DNA of 64,000 bases, from positions 34,097,857-34,161,856 of the forward strand of contig NC_057863.1 in NCBI RefSeq assembly GCF_019393635.1, given 5' to 3'. The stretch comes from Dromiciops gliroides. Taxonomy: Eukaryota; Chordata; Mammalia; Microbiotheria; Microbiotheriidae. The position numbers and the translations under genes were made by a program. Each line of letters begins with the position of its first letter. Within the stretch, counting starts at the first letter, position 1. The notes under the pieces were generated by a model. It saw nothing but the letters and a program-made list of their open reading frames with translations. It was not told the origin of the DNA and searched no databases. Of this stretch, positions 43,861 to 54,905 are shown piece by piece.

Positions 43861-44760
43861 TCCTCCTCATGTTGAACTTTGCCATCATGGATTGAGCTAT
43901 GCTCCAGTTGTCTTATTGTTTCCTATGACCAAGGCACCGAGGAGGAGCCCTAGAAACCCAAGGTATTGAGAGGAAAGGGAGGATGCCTTGGATTTGGACA
44001 GCACTCATCTGTCATGTGGGAATGAGGGTCCACCTCACCTTGCCTTTTATTTGCTTTATCTATCCCCTGGCTCTTCCTCATTCCCCAGCAGAATGGAAGG
44101 AAAGGTCAGCTAGTCATGCATTTCTTCCCTCTCCCTCCCACATCACATCTGTAAGCCTATCCTGAGAACTGTTTATCTCCTAAAGGGCTATTGTTTTGTT
44201 TTCTTGACATGCCTATGACACTATATTAAAAGCTGGAGAGTTATTGGATTCTGTGCCAGTTCTATATACTTGAATGAATGTGATGAGATTAGGAAAGGGA
44301 GAACAAACCCAGAAGGAAAGCATGTTTAAATTATGGAAGATCCGTAAATCCAAGTTGGATCTGCTAGAGCAATCTGGCTGGGGGTTCACAAGCTACATAT
44401 TTATCAGGGATGGGAATGCATGAGATGGAGGAAAATAACCATCTGCAGGGCTACATCCCCCTGATATGAGAACCAGTTGAAAGACCACTGGAAGTAGTGG
44501 AGCATGTGAGTTTGGCAGGGGTGGCCATTTTGTGTTTGACAGTAAAGCCACAAGCTGGGAGGGGAGTGGATTTTAGGAAAGCTTTGATCTTCACAAAGGG
44601 ATGGGTGTGGGGGCAGGGTGGAGTAAAATGCTGGGAAAGGAAGTCACATCCCTATACATCAAACATGCCAGAGAAAGAGGAAACGGACCCACAGGTGCAA
44701 AGCAGCTCTTTAGAGAGTTCTTCCCCCCCAGCTCTCTGTTGTAGCCCCAAACCAAGGGAG
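43861..44760. other. unclassified sequence
   Basis: No repeat family is named with confidence and no credible coding frame is found. Confidence 0.45.
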
Positions 44761-44764
44761 GGTC

Positions 44765-45170
44765 CTTCTATTGGGGAATGGTGAAAACAATTTGTGGTAT
44801 ATGAATGTTATGTAATATTATAGTACCATAAGAAATGGTGAAAGGGGAAATTCTAGAGGATACTTGGAAGACTTCTATGAACTAATGCAGAGTGAAATGA
44901 ATAGGACTAGGAGAACCATTTATGTAATGACAACATTATAAAGAAAGATGACTTTCAAAGGCATTAGAACCCTGGTCAATGCAATGATAAAGCCTTTGGC
45001 CAAAAGAAAAGAGCTGAAATATTCCACTCACCTCCTGACACAGAGATGATGGACTTAAAATTCAGAAAAAGATGAACATTTTTGGACACGGTTATAGAGG
45101 AATTCATTTTTCTGGATTATGCAAATATGCACTGATTTTTTTCCCCAGGTTTTAAAAAAATTACTCGGGG
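44765..45170 (+). mobile_element. LINE-associated 3' fragment, probably L1-type
   Basis: GGGGAATGGTGAAAACAATTTGTGGTATATGAATG and CTATGAACTAATGCAGAGTGAAATGAATAG are text I associate with a LINE 3' region common in marsupials. It ends in a poly-G (45168-45177) and A/T-rich tail. The class is tentative. Confidence 0.5.
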
Positions 45171-45232
45171 GGGGGGGTAGTGGGAAAGATAATAAATATA
45201 AAAATAAATAAGTAAAAAAATAACAACATCTA

Positions 45233-45234
<2 letters not shown>

Positions 45235-45281
<47 letters not shown>
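45235..45281 (+). repeat. (TC)n microsatellite
   Basis: About 22 TC units. Confidence 0.97.
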
Positions 45282-45283
<2 letters not shown>

Positions 45284-46790
45284 AAAGTTACATCTCTACA
45301 AGGGGAGGAGGAAATAAATTCTTCCCCTGCTCAAACTAGGGATGATTTACAATTCAGCCTCTCTTACTCTTCAGTACCACCTAGTGAGTGGGTTATACAT
45401 CAGTGGATCCAGAATCTCATCAGTGTGGGTACTCTATCAGGGCAGATTACCATCCCTTTATGTCTCTTCATTTTGTGTAAATTACACCCACATTCTCTCA
45501 TAAATTCTTTTTAGAGCAGCTAACCAACATGTTGGAATTATTCCTATAGGCCTTTAAGCATATTATGGTGATCAGTGTAACACTGAGACTGTTTATGTGT
45601 TACTCCAGGGATGTGATGTTAATTGTTTAACAACTGACTCTTGGGATGGGGGGGTGTGTGTGCATGATACATTTTTAAGTTTAATAGGTATTATTAACAT
45701 TTTTTCCATCACGTTCTTAAGTAGAGAAATCAACATAGTAACAAATCAAGCCTTGACTTGTAATATTTGCCAATTTGTGATATGCAAATGATGATACTGA
45801 AAATTTAACAATTGGCTCTCATGAGCTAGTACCCGATGGCTCCAGTACACCCTTGGTTATCTCTTTCTTTCTCTACAGCATGGATTATTCTGTGTGTTTT
45901 AGGTCTAGCTGAGCCCACAGACTCATAGATTTAGTTGGGAGGGATGGTAGAGGTAAACCACTCCAACTCCCTCATTTTATAGATGAAGATCTTGAGCCCA
46001 AGGCAGGTTAAGTGATTTGCCCAAATGGACACAGGCAGGAATATCCAGAACTCTCCCTCACCCCATTTTCCTAAATGTCATTTCTACTTCCTCATTTGGC
46101 ATAATAGGAAACGAGGTGTTAAAGATTCACAATGTGATGGCTCTACTGCCACTGGAGATGACGTTCATTAGAGAATCCCAGCAGGGCTCAGTTCTTCGTC
46201 TCTTTGTTGTCCTTCTTTCCATTTTCATCTATCGATGTTCTCTTGGTGACTTCCACAAAAGCCCAAATCATGGTGTGGTGCTGACCTTAGGTTCTCCAAA
46301 GCAATGTCAATGGAGCATCAACACTGGAAGCTTCCATTTCCATGGTAATGGCAGTAGAGTGGTAGAAAATGGTAGCTGATGGTAAGAATCAAAAGGTTGA
46401 GATGGTCAATAAACATTCATTTACCTTTTCATGTGTTTGCTGGTTGGTCTACAGCCTTTGTCAAACTGCCAAAGGGCTCTATGACACCAAAAAAATTCAG
46501 ATTCCCTGGACTGAAGAAAATATAGAATCAGATGCTGAGCTGAGGGAAACCTCTGAGGCTATTGAATTTTTAGCTCTTCATTTTACAGACCAGGGAACTG
46601 AGTATTTAAGTGACTTGCCCAGGGTCAAGGGAGTTTGTTGAAAGAAGAATAATGATGTCAGACCCAAACTTTAGGATAGCTCTTTGGCCACTGTGTGGAG
46701 GATGGTGTGGTATTCAATCTTTGGTTTGTTTCTTCAAGGCCTAGCACAGTGCTGGACACGGAGCAGGTGTTTAATAAATGCAGGGGTCAT
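45282..46790. other. unclassified; MIR3 and L2 tips
   Basis: 45930-46050 (MIR3-like, CTCATTTTATAGATGAAGATC), 46560-46635 (MIR3-like, TTTACAGACCAGGGAACTG) and 46725-46790 (L2 tip, AGGCCTAGCACAGTGCTGGAC). The rest is unassigned, and a 120-codon frame at 46017-46379 has no known domain. Confidence 0.5.
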
Positions 46791-46880
46791 AGTATGATCA
46801 GGAATGGCAGGGCCTCTAGAGGACATCTTGTGCAACCCTTTCATTTGTCTTTACTGTTTTTTTTCTGAACTTTAACCCTA

Positions 46881-46971
46881 GAGAGAGACAGAGACAGAGA
46901 GAAAGAACGAGTGCGAGAGCGAGTGAGAGAGAGAGAGCGAGAGAGCGAGAGAGTGAGAGCGAGAGAGAGAG

Positions 46972-47012
<41 letters not shown>

Positions 47013-47048
47013 AGGAGAGAAAGGGAGAAGGGGGAGGGAGAGAGAGCA
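46881..47048 (+). repeat. polypurine (GA)n/(GAGC)n microsatellite
   Basis: About 170 bp, purine-only except for scattered C and T (GAGCGAGAGAGCGAGAG). All long open frames over it are artefacts. Confidence 0.95.
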
Positions 47049-47369
47049 TACAAACACTTCCTTCCATATATACAGCAGAACACAAAAACAGGATTGCATA
47101 TACTGCGGGGAGGAGAAAGTAAATAATAAATTCCACGTTATTTTCCAAACTATCCTTCTTGACTGTGCTTTCTTCTGAATTCCCTTCTGTTTTCTTGTGT
47201 GCATTTGGAAAAAATGTTTCAGAGGTCTTTTTATAGTATTATTATTGGTAACACCCTCTTTCTTGTAACTCCTCTCAATTAAAACTCTAGATAAAGAAAA
47301 CAAACCCTATAACAAATAAAGAGTCAAGCAAAATGAATCCACACTGTCACCAAGTCCAAAAATGTAAAC

Positions 47370-47775
47370 CTTGAGTTCAATACCTGTCCTTCAGGAGGCA
47401 TGTCTTTATTTTACAGATAAGGAAACAGAGGTACAGAGACATAAAGTGACTTGCCCAGGGTCCACTTTGCCTTCCCACTCACCTGGATGCCCTATTCTCC
47501 TTCCGGTATTGGCTGACTAGAAACACGGTCACCTAAAGTTTCCTAGACAAAAATGGCTCAGGCCACACTCAGCTATGTTTATCTTCTAAAGCACAGGGGT
47601 TTCTAACGTCTGTCCTCTGTATCAGTCATTCTTGGGTGTCATGGACCCCTTGAGCAGTCTGATGGAGCCAAGGGACCCCTTCTCAGAATACCATTTTTAA
47701 ACAATTGAAGGAAACATACATTTGAGGTTAGTGAAAATGAAGATGTCATTTTTTCCCATCCAAGTTCACAGTTTC
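47370..47775. mobile_element. MIR3 fragment and a third hAT-like repeat
   Basis: 47370-47470: TTTTACAGATAAGGAAACAG and CTTGCCCAGGGTCC (MIR3). 47596-47775: GGGTGTCATGGACCCCTTGAG, GACCCCTTCTCAGAATACC and CCAAGTTCACAG. I associate this with an old mammalian DNA-transposon repeat; ends are not defined. Confidence 0.5.
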
Positions 47776-49110
47776 CTTGCAATTTATCCATGGACTCCAG
47801 GAAAGAGCCCTTGTACTACAGGACTGCTGGGCCATGCTAATGAGAAAACCCATCACTGGAAGCTGAGTGAATCCACAATCAAAGGCCCCAAAGCTCTGGG
47901 CACCCCTTAAAAAACAAAGCACACAGAGAAACCTGATTGCTAGAAAAGCCTCTGTAGCAATGAATGACATGAATGCTGGATTTTTGAAAAGAAGGTTGGA
48001 CTTCCTGGGACAAACAGCTGCCACTGTGTGCCTGGCCCACCCGTTAGCCTGCCAGAAGTCCTGCTCATGAATGATAGGCTAGCCTGGGTAATCCATCTTG
48101 GAATCCTTTCTGGAAGGGTTTGGGACTGAATGCTGATGCACCAGTAAATAAAATGCCTTGTCTCTCTCTCTCCCTCTGCGCTTGCTCTCTCTCTCCCTCT
48201 CCTTCTTCCCCTCTCTCTTCCCTTCTCTTTCTTTCTCTACCCTCCCTTCTTCTCTCTCTCCTCCTCTCCCACCCTGTCTCCCTCTCTCTTTCTCCCTCTC
48301 CCTCCCCTATCTCCCTCCCTCTCCTCTTTCTCTTTCTCCCCTTTCTACCTCCTTCTCTCTCTCCTTTCTCCCACCCTGTCTTTCCCCCTCCCACATCGCT
48401 CCCTGACCCTCTCCCATCAACATCCAAGCACAGAGACTAGAGTTGCTCAGTGACATACAGCTCTGACCCATCCTCCCTCTTAAAAGACTGAATTAGTTCA
48501 TCAGCAAATGGCATTCCAGGGTGAGCCAATGAGAATCGAGCATTTGTGGGTGATGGTAGGACCATTTTTAAAGTGACAAGAGGAAACAAAACTGACCTGG
48601 GCTTCATTCTCTGGAATGAACTGTGCTACAGTTGGATGCTGGTTCAAACTTGAAGAAACACATTCCTTCTCATTGGAACTCATGAAATAATAGCAGTCTG
48701 CTATTCTTTTGAAGCAGCAAGGTCTCATTTTTCTTGATTAAGCTTTGCATCAATGACCAAGGCATGCTGTGGTAAGAAGCCCATGTTTTCTGTCATTCAG
48801 GAATTTTGACATTAAATACTGGTCTGTCCGATGTGGTCCACGCTTTGCAAGGTGGAGTGCTGGGAGGTTTTCTCTGAGCCGAACATGGGATGTGGTTTAA
48901 ACCACCACCTCCTTTGGCAGGAAGAACAATGGACAAGCCAATCTAATGCCCTGATATGTCTTTCTTCCCTTGAAAAGGCCCATTCTCCTGTTCCCTTTCA
49001 GTCTAAATTTCCATATTTCCTATGGTCCAATGCTAAACAGTGATCAAAAGATCTCTGATTTCATCAATGTGGACGCTCCTTCCAGCCAAAAGACCTCAAC
49101 TTCTCCATGT
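47776..49110. other. repeat-poor sequence with a CT-rich tract
   Basis: 48160-48400 is a polypyrimidine low-complexity tract (CTCTCTCCCTCT) that generates false frames up to 120 codons. 48480-48830 is non-repetitive and possibly conserved (CTCATGAAATAATAGCAGTC). No gene. Confidence 0.5.
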
Positions 49111-49114
49111 CTTG

Positions 49115-49330
49115 GGTGATCCCCCAGGTTCACAGCTTCACAGATCTGGAAGAAAATTTGGAGGCCATCTATTTCAGCCTCCTCATTTTTTTGATGGGGA
49201 AACTAAAGCCCAGAGAGGCTGACTACTTGCCCATGCTCACACAGCTGTGTCAGAGGCTGGACTTGAGCCCATGTTTTCCTGACTCCAAGGCCAGCCCTCA
49301 ATCCCCTACAGCATGCTACCTTTCCTGAAA
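49115..49330 (+). mobile_element. MIR3-like SINE
   Basis: TTTTGATGGGGAAACTAAAG, AGAGAGGCTGACTACTTGCC and TCCTGACTCCAAGGCCAGCC. Confidence 0.7.
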
Positions 49331-49360
49331 AATAACAGTGTACTGAAGTGACAATGCCTA

Positions 49361-49655
49361 GATTGTTGTTATTGTACAGTAATTTTTAAGTCATGTCTGA
49401 CTCTCTATGACCCTATTTTTTTTTTTCGCAGAGATACTGGAGTGGTTTGCCATTTCCTTCTCCAGTTCTTTTTATACATGAGGAAACTGAGGCAATCAGG
49501 GTTAAGTGACTTGCCCAGGGTCCCATAGCCAGTAAGTGTCTGAGGGAAGCAAGATTTGAAGTCAGGAAGATGAAGACTTCTTGACTCCAGGCCCAGCACT
49601 CCTAGCTGCCCCTAGCTGCCCCTAGCTGCCCCTAGCTGCGCCCTAGCTGCCCCTG
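49361..49655 (-). mobile_element. composite tRNA/RTE-tailed SINE with amplified 5' end
   Basis: The tail (GAGATACTGGAGTGGTTTGCC, CCATTTCCTTCTCC) and body (CAGGGTTAAGTGACTTGCCC) are normal. The tRNA-like terminus CTAGCTGCCC is repeated five times head to tail at about 49601-49652, with one variant unit. Confidence 0.8.
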
Positions 49656-49689
49656 TAAGAATGGTAACCTGTAACTATATCATGTGAAA

Positions 49690-50220
49690 ATATCAGACAT
49701 TTAGAGCTGGAAGGGAACTTGGAGGTCATCTAACTTAAACTCTTCCTTATAGAGAAGATGAAGCCTAGAGGTCGAATGAGGCGTTACCCAGGTCACATAG
49801 AATGTGGTAGGGCTGTGATTTTGATGGAGGTCTTTTGATTTCAAGCACAGGAATCATTCCATTGTGCCACACTACCTTTCTTACTGCTGTGGGGCCCCTT
49901 CCAATCCATCACTTGGTAGCCCACTTTCTGCAGATGAGAATGATGCATAACCCATCCATCAACAGGTCTGTGCTTGAAGCCTTTCCTAGCCTTAGAGGGC
50001 CCATGGTCATGTCCACACCATGTACAAACCCCAGAGGAAGACTCCCATGGAGGGCCAGACTTCGTGGAATCACAGTGTTTTAGAGTCTGGAGAAACCTTA
50101 CAGATCATCCTGACTCAACCTCACCATTTTTTACAGATGGAGAGATGGAGGCAAGTGAGGTTAAATGACTAGCCAAGGTCATGTCTCTAATTGGAGGCCA
50201 AGCCTGGACCAGAACACACA
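49690..50220 (+). mobile_element. two MIR3-like SINEs
   Basis: 49690-49885 (AGCTGGAAGGGAACTTGGAGG, TTCCATTGTGCCACACTACC) and 50075-50220 (CAGATGGAGAGATGGAGGC, GCCAAGGTCATGTCTC). Confidence 0.65.
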
Positions 50221-51015
50221 GCTTCAGACTTTCAGTTCAGTATTAGCATCCAGGAGGGAAAGAGAGAAAGGGAGAGAGGGATTGAAAAAGCCCCTTTGTC
50301 CAAAGGGATCCTATCTCAGACCCAGAACCATGTGTGTGCCTTGAAGCAGGAACGAGGATCTCCCCCATTAACAGAGGGTGTTAACTGGCAGGTATTTATG
50401 GGCCATCTGAAAAAAGCTGGCAGTGCCCAATGCTTCCCAAATTGAGAAAATGGCAGAGAAGTTCAACAAAGGAGATAATTAACAGACTAAGTTCATAAGT
50501 TTTAGAAACATTTTCTACATTCCTTTATTTTGCTGTGGAATCTTAAAATGCCATCATGTCCTATGGACACAGTAGAACAATTAACAGTCCTTTAGATTTT
50601 CAGAAAGAAAGAAATGAAAGACCTCATGAGGGCCAACAGGTTATTGGAAGAAAAGAATCATAGGAGCTAAACTTAATTTAAATACTCTTGTATTTTATTT
50701 ATCTCTAGACATGTTTTCCCTCTGTAGAATGGTAAACTCCCTGAAGACAGGAATTGTTTTCCTTTTCTCTTATAGAACAGTGCCTGGCACATAATTGGAA
50801 CTTTATAAATGCTAATTGGATCCAAGAACTTTGTCATGTTTCAATGCATAAACCAATGAAATGAAGAAAGCCAAATCTAGGTGTACATTCATTTACTCCA
50901 TCTTATAGGACTTCTTGACCCTCCTAAGCTTCCTTGAAATCTCCTTCAGTTTCTGTTCATCCATCCATCTATCCACCCATCATTCACCTACCTATCATTC
51001 TCCACCCATCTATCT
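50221..51015. other. unclassified; L2 3' end at 50690-50820
   Basis: 50690-50820 has AACTCCCTGAAGACAGGAATTG and CAGTGCCTGGCACATAATTG (L2, plus). A CATC-rich patch is at 50955-51010. No gene. Confidence 0.55.
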
Positions 51016-51019
51016 CACC

Positions 51020-52350
51020 AACTATCCATTGTATGCTTAGTGAGAGCCTGCTATGTGCCAGTCGAGGTGTTAGGTGATGGGTGTACCTAGTCAAAAATGA
51101 AACCATTCCTATCCCTAAGGAGCTTAAATCCTAATGGGGAAGTCAACACCTTAATATATAAAATATAATACACAAAATAAATTTGAAGGAAACTAGGGGT
51201 TCTTAGAGTTGGAGGTAAGAAGGGAATGCATCCCAGGCATGGGGGACAGCCTGTTCAAAGGCATGGAGGTGGCAGGCGGAGTGTCATGGGTGAAGAATGG
51301 CAAGAAAGCTAGTTGGGCTGGACCATGGAACAATGGAGTAACATATGATAAATCTGAAAGGGTAAGTTGGAAGCAGGTTGTGAAAGGCTTTAAATGCCAG
51401 ACAGAGGGTTCTGTACTTAATCCTATAAGTCATTGGGAGTCATTGTTTATGGAACAGGGTGGTGACATGTCCAAACCTATGTTTTAGGAAAATAACTTGT
51501 TAGCTGTGTGAAAGATGGACTGGACTGGAGAAAGACTTGAGAACAAGTGGGAGCCATCATCAGAGTTCAGATTAGGACCTGAACTAGCTTGGTGGCCAGG
51601 GACAGTTGAACCTATGGTTCTCTCTGTGCTCACTCATCTTTTCCTATTCCTGCCCTCTTGTAGAGATGCCACCATGATGTATAAGAACTTCCTGGCTGAT
51701 GTCCTCAAAACATCAGCAATGCAAAGGAGTGAGAAAAATTCTGGATTCTCATTGGATTTGCTCTAAAATAATTGTCCAGATTTTAACTGTGAAGAAGTAC
51801 GATAACATTGGTGAATTTGAGATCACTGATGACCACAGAGCAGGAAAGGTTGATGTGAACCTCATGGGGAGATCAAATAAGTGTGGTGTAATCAACCCCA
51901 GATTTGATGTTCAATGGAAAGAAATGGAAAAGTGGCAGAATAATTTGCTACTATTCCATCAATTTGGGTTCATTGTGTTTTAGTCAGCATCATGGACCAT
52001 CAGGAAGCAAAACAAAAATACACAAGTGGAAAAATTCTGGAATTTTTTTCTAAGGGTATAAAACATACATACAAATAAAATGCTCCAATGGGAAAGAGGA
52101 CAAGTGTAAGAAATGTGGAAATACAGGAGACAAACTTTGCAGCTGGTTGGATCTGTGGTGTGAGGGAGAATGAAGAGCTGAGGATGACTCTGAGGCAATG
52201 AGACTTAGTAACTAGAAGGATGGTGGTGCCCACAACAAAAATAAGGACATTTGGAAGAGTTAAGAATTTTGGAGAAAAGATGGTGAGTTCTGTTTCAGAC
52301 TTAATGAGTTTGAATTCCCATGAGACATCTAGTTTGAAATGGCCAATAGG
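51020..52350 (-). mobile_element. L2-like long repeat interrupted by RPS15A pseudogene
   Basis: 51040-51605 runs from the inverted L2 end (GCCTGCTATGTGCCAGTCGAG) through GCAGGTTGTGAAAGGCTTT and GACAGAGGGTTCTGTAC to CTGAACTAGCTTGGTGGCC. After the pseudogene it resumes near 52088 (AAGAGGACAAGTGTAAGAAATG) and continues to TAATGAGTTTGAATTCCC. Two halves of one repeat flank the insertion. Confidence 0.7.
51674..52081 (+). pseudogene. RPS15A: RPS15A processed pseudogene (40S ribosomal protein uS8)
   Basis: RPS15A encodes the small-subunit ribosomal protein uS8, normally 130 residues. The copy starts at an ATG in GCCACCATG and has no introns. After a frameshift in the first third, it matches through [37 protein letters not shown] and EKWQNNLL, then QFGFIVF followed by a stop. 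A short deletion follows, then IMDHQEA in another frame. The 3' UTR and its AATAAA (52074-52079) are retained, as expected of a retrocopied mRNA. No poly(A) tail or clear target duplication is visible. It is non-functional because of frameshifts and a premature stop. Confidence 0.93.
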
Positions 52351-52361
52351 CAGTTGGTGGC

Positions 52362-52806
52362 TGTGAGGGAAAATCAATCCTCTTCTCATAATCCTCGGGA
52401 ACTCAGCAGCGATGTGACAAAGGCTCTTTTATTTTCTTCTCATGAGAAAGAGGCACCCTCGTGTGCAGCTAATGGGTGCCCAGAATGGAGGTTCGCAGGC
52501 CCCATTTTATCCCCTTGTCCCTAAATCAAAGACCCTCCCCTTTTTTATCACTAATTGATTACTCAAGGGTTACAATCTACCAGCAAAGACTAGCTAATCA
52601 GAATTCAGTATTCCCAACCCTAGTTATTGACCTAATTGAAACCAGTTGGACCTAATTGAGACCAGCTCAGGCTCCTAGAACCATGTGATTTTGTTTGCCG
52701 GAGGGGGAGGAAAGGATCTGAGACCTTTGTCCTACAAGCAGGTCAGGAGGGGTGTGATTGACTGTTATATCCTCATTGGGAGGAGACAACTACCCATTTT
52801 CTCACA
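52362..52806 (-). mobile_element. solo LTR of an endogenous retrovirus
   Basis: The 445-bp unit has termini TGTGAGGGAAAA and TTTTCTCACA, with the 5-bp target duplication GTGGC at 52357-52361 and 52807-52811. On the minus strand a polyadenylation signal AATAAA appears in GAAAATAAAAGAGCC, near the 3' end, and a TATA-like GATAAAATGG lies further upstream, so transcription would run leftward. There are no viral genes. It is unrelated in sequence to the LTR at 2923. Confidence 0.85.
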
Positions 52807-52847
52807 GTGGCCCAGGAGATAATTGAACTCGTGGGACCTAGTTAATT

Positions 52848-52992
52848 GGGAGAAAGAGAGAGAGAGGAGAGAGGAGAGAGGAGAGAGAGAGAGAGGAGAG
52901 AGGAGAGAGAGAGAGAGAGGGGAGAGGGGAGAGGGGAGAGGAGAGAGAGGAGAGAGAGGAGAGAGAGGAGAGAGGAGAGAGAGCGAGCGAGC
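52848..52992 (+). repeat. polypurine GAGAG/GGAGA microsatellite
   Basis: It ends in a short (GAGC)n stretch near 52980-52992. Confidence 0.95.
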
Positions 52993-53034
52993 GAACGTTT
53001 TCTGTGCAGAAACTTGGGGGTAGGGACTTATTGG

Positions 53035-53832
53035 ACTTACTGAGGTTGGATGACCATTTGCCAGTTATGTTATAGTGGAGATTTGTATATGGGTTGGATT
53101 AGATAGATATGGAAGTTGCTTTCAGCTCTCAACTTCTGTAATTCTGTAACCCATAAATATAAGTCATAATATGGATGATTACCTAGCAAAGGAGGTTAAA
53201 AAGGAGCAGTCAGATATGTAGGAGGAAAACTGAGAGAGAGTAGCATTACAAAAACCTATTAAGAGTATTTATCCAGGAGGAAGTGATTGACAAATGTCAA
53301 ATGCAGAGATGTTCAGAAGGAAGAGGATTGAGGAAAACCCATAAGATTTGACAATGAGGAGATCACTGATAACTTTGAAAGAACAGTTTCACTTGACTGA
53401 TCACATTTGGAAGCCAGGGGCTGGTCCACCAAGTGTGACCCAGATGAAACTGGAGTCTATTTAATAACTGAACAAACTCCTGACCAATCCAGGTTCCACT
53501 CGTTATACCCAATAGTTCTTGGTCAAAGGTTTCTATAGACCTCACCCTCCCTGCATGCAAAAGAGTTTCCAAAGTCCCCACTCAGTGGGCTAAGACCACA
53601 GGCATTTTTTGGCTACAATCAGTTGAATGCCCCTCTAGCTCCCATCTCCTGTGGCCCCCACACATCGAGCACTACTGTGTGATATACCTGGTGTACACCA
53701 GAAACTTGGCTATCCAGGTCCTATTGGACAGGCATCCTTGCTAGCCTTGCACTCCATGCTCTTTTGGAGAGGTCCCTATCAGTGCATTCTTGAGAGCCAG
53801 GATAGTCAGCCTCCCTGCTCTTAAAATAGTTG
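53035..53832. other. CR1/L3 tip then unclassified
   Basis: 53040-53150 (GGTTGGATGACCATTTGCC, GGGTTGGATTAGATAG) is a CR1/L3 3' end. From 53150 to 53830 no gene or family is named. Confidence 0.5.
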
Positions 53833-53989
53833 CAGTGGGGCAGCTAGGTGGCGCAGTGGATAAAGCACCAGCCCTGGATTCAGGAGGACCTGAGTTCAAA
53901 TCTGACCTCAAACACTTGACACTTACTAGCTGTGTGACCCTGGGCAAGTCACTTAACCCTCATTGCCCCACAAAACCCAAAACAAAACA
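53833..53989 (+). mobile_element. WSINE1-like SINE
   Basis: GGGGCAGCTAGGTGGCGCAG to CCTCATTGCCCCACAAAACCC. The duplication AAAATAGTTG is at 53823-53832 and 53990-53999. Confidence 0.93.
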
Positions 53990-53999
53990 AAAATAGTTG

Positions 54000-54640
54000 T
54001 GGTAGAGCATCGTAACTTTTCTAAATATTCTTAAGACTTTTTAAAAAACCTGATTGCCATTTATCCTCCTTAACTCTTTTTCCTTCTTGTTGATGAAGTT
54101 CATTTAATAATGTCTCACATACATCAGCAGCCCCATGTGCAGAGGAAGTTAGTGAATGGGACATCTCTGGTATCTTACAAGGCTCAGTCCATGACATATT
54201 ACAGAGAAGATGTATCAGAAAATGGACTAAATGAGAATAGCTTCTCTGGTCTCTAGTTACTATGAATCTATATGGCTTTTCATCTTCACAAAAGAGTATT
54301 TTTCTAAGGTCTGATAATGCCTAAAAGAAAATGATTCCTTCCCTTCCCCCTCTCTCAGAGCTGGTCTCTGGGCTTCTCTTCTGCCACTTAATTTCACTGC
54401 CCAACACCTATTTCTTCAGAACCTTCCTCCACCCAAGGAAGGGCAGTAACTGACATTACAGGGGACAGAGATGCTGAGTTTCAGACTCATCCTTTTGGCA
54501 GCTCTGTGGAGGATGGATTGGATGGAGGGGAAGATGGAAAGTTGTGAATGGGGACTTGTAAGTTCTTTAATATGACAGCCATCAAATCTTCTCCACTGAT
54601 ACAATAACTCACTTTTATCCACTGAAATGATCACGTCAGC
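54000..54640. other. unclassified sequence
   Basis: No gene or repeat family is recognised. Confidence 0.45.
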
Positions 54641-54905
54641 AAATTCAGTTCAATTAAATCCAACAAGCCTTTATTCATGTACTGGGGTCAGGGAACGAGG
54701 CAAGGCACTGGGGACACAAGGACAAAATCAACGCAATCTCTGCCATCAAGGATCTTGCTAGGTGGCACGATGGATAGAATTTTGAACCCAACGTCAAGAA
54801 GACCTTACTAGCTGTCTGACACTGGACAGGTCACTAGACCTGTCTGCTTCAGCTACTTCATCTGCAAAATGAGGATCGTAATAACACCTATGTGGTTGTT
54901 GTGAA
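54640..54905. mobile_element. L2 3' end (minus) and MIR-like fragment
   Basis: 54655-54760 has CAACAAGCCTTTATTCATG and GGCAAGGCACTGGGGACAC. 54760-54905 has GCTAGGTGGCACGATGGATAG and CTACTTCATCTGCAAAATGAG. Confidence 0.65.

Noticed and set aside
46017..46379. 120-codon plus-strand frame
   Set aside because: Begins in a MIR3-like fragment and has no recognised domain.
46816..47303. Several S/L-rich or R/E-rich open frames
   Set aside because: GA-microsatellite translations, open on both strands.
48065..48440. 106- and 120-codon frames on opposite strands
   Set aside because: Low-complexity CT-rich tract.
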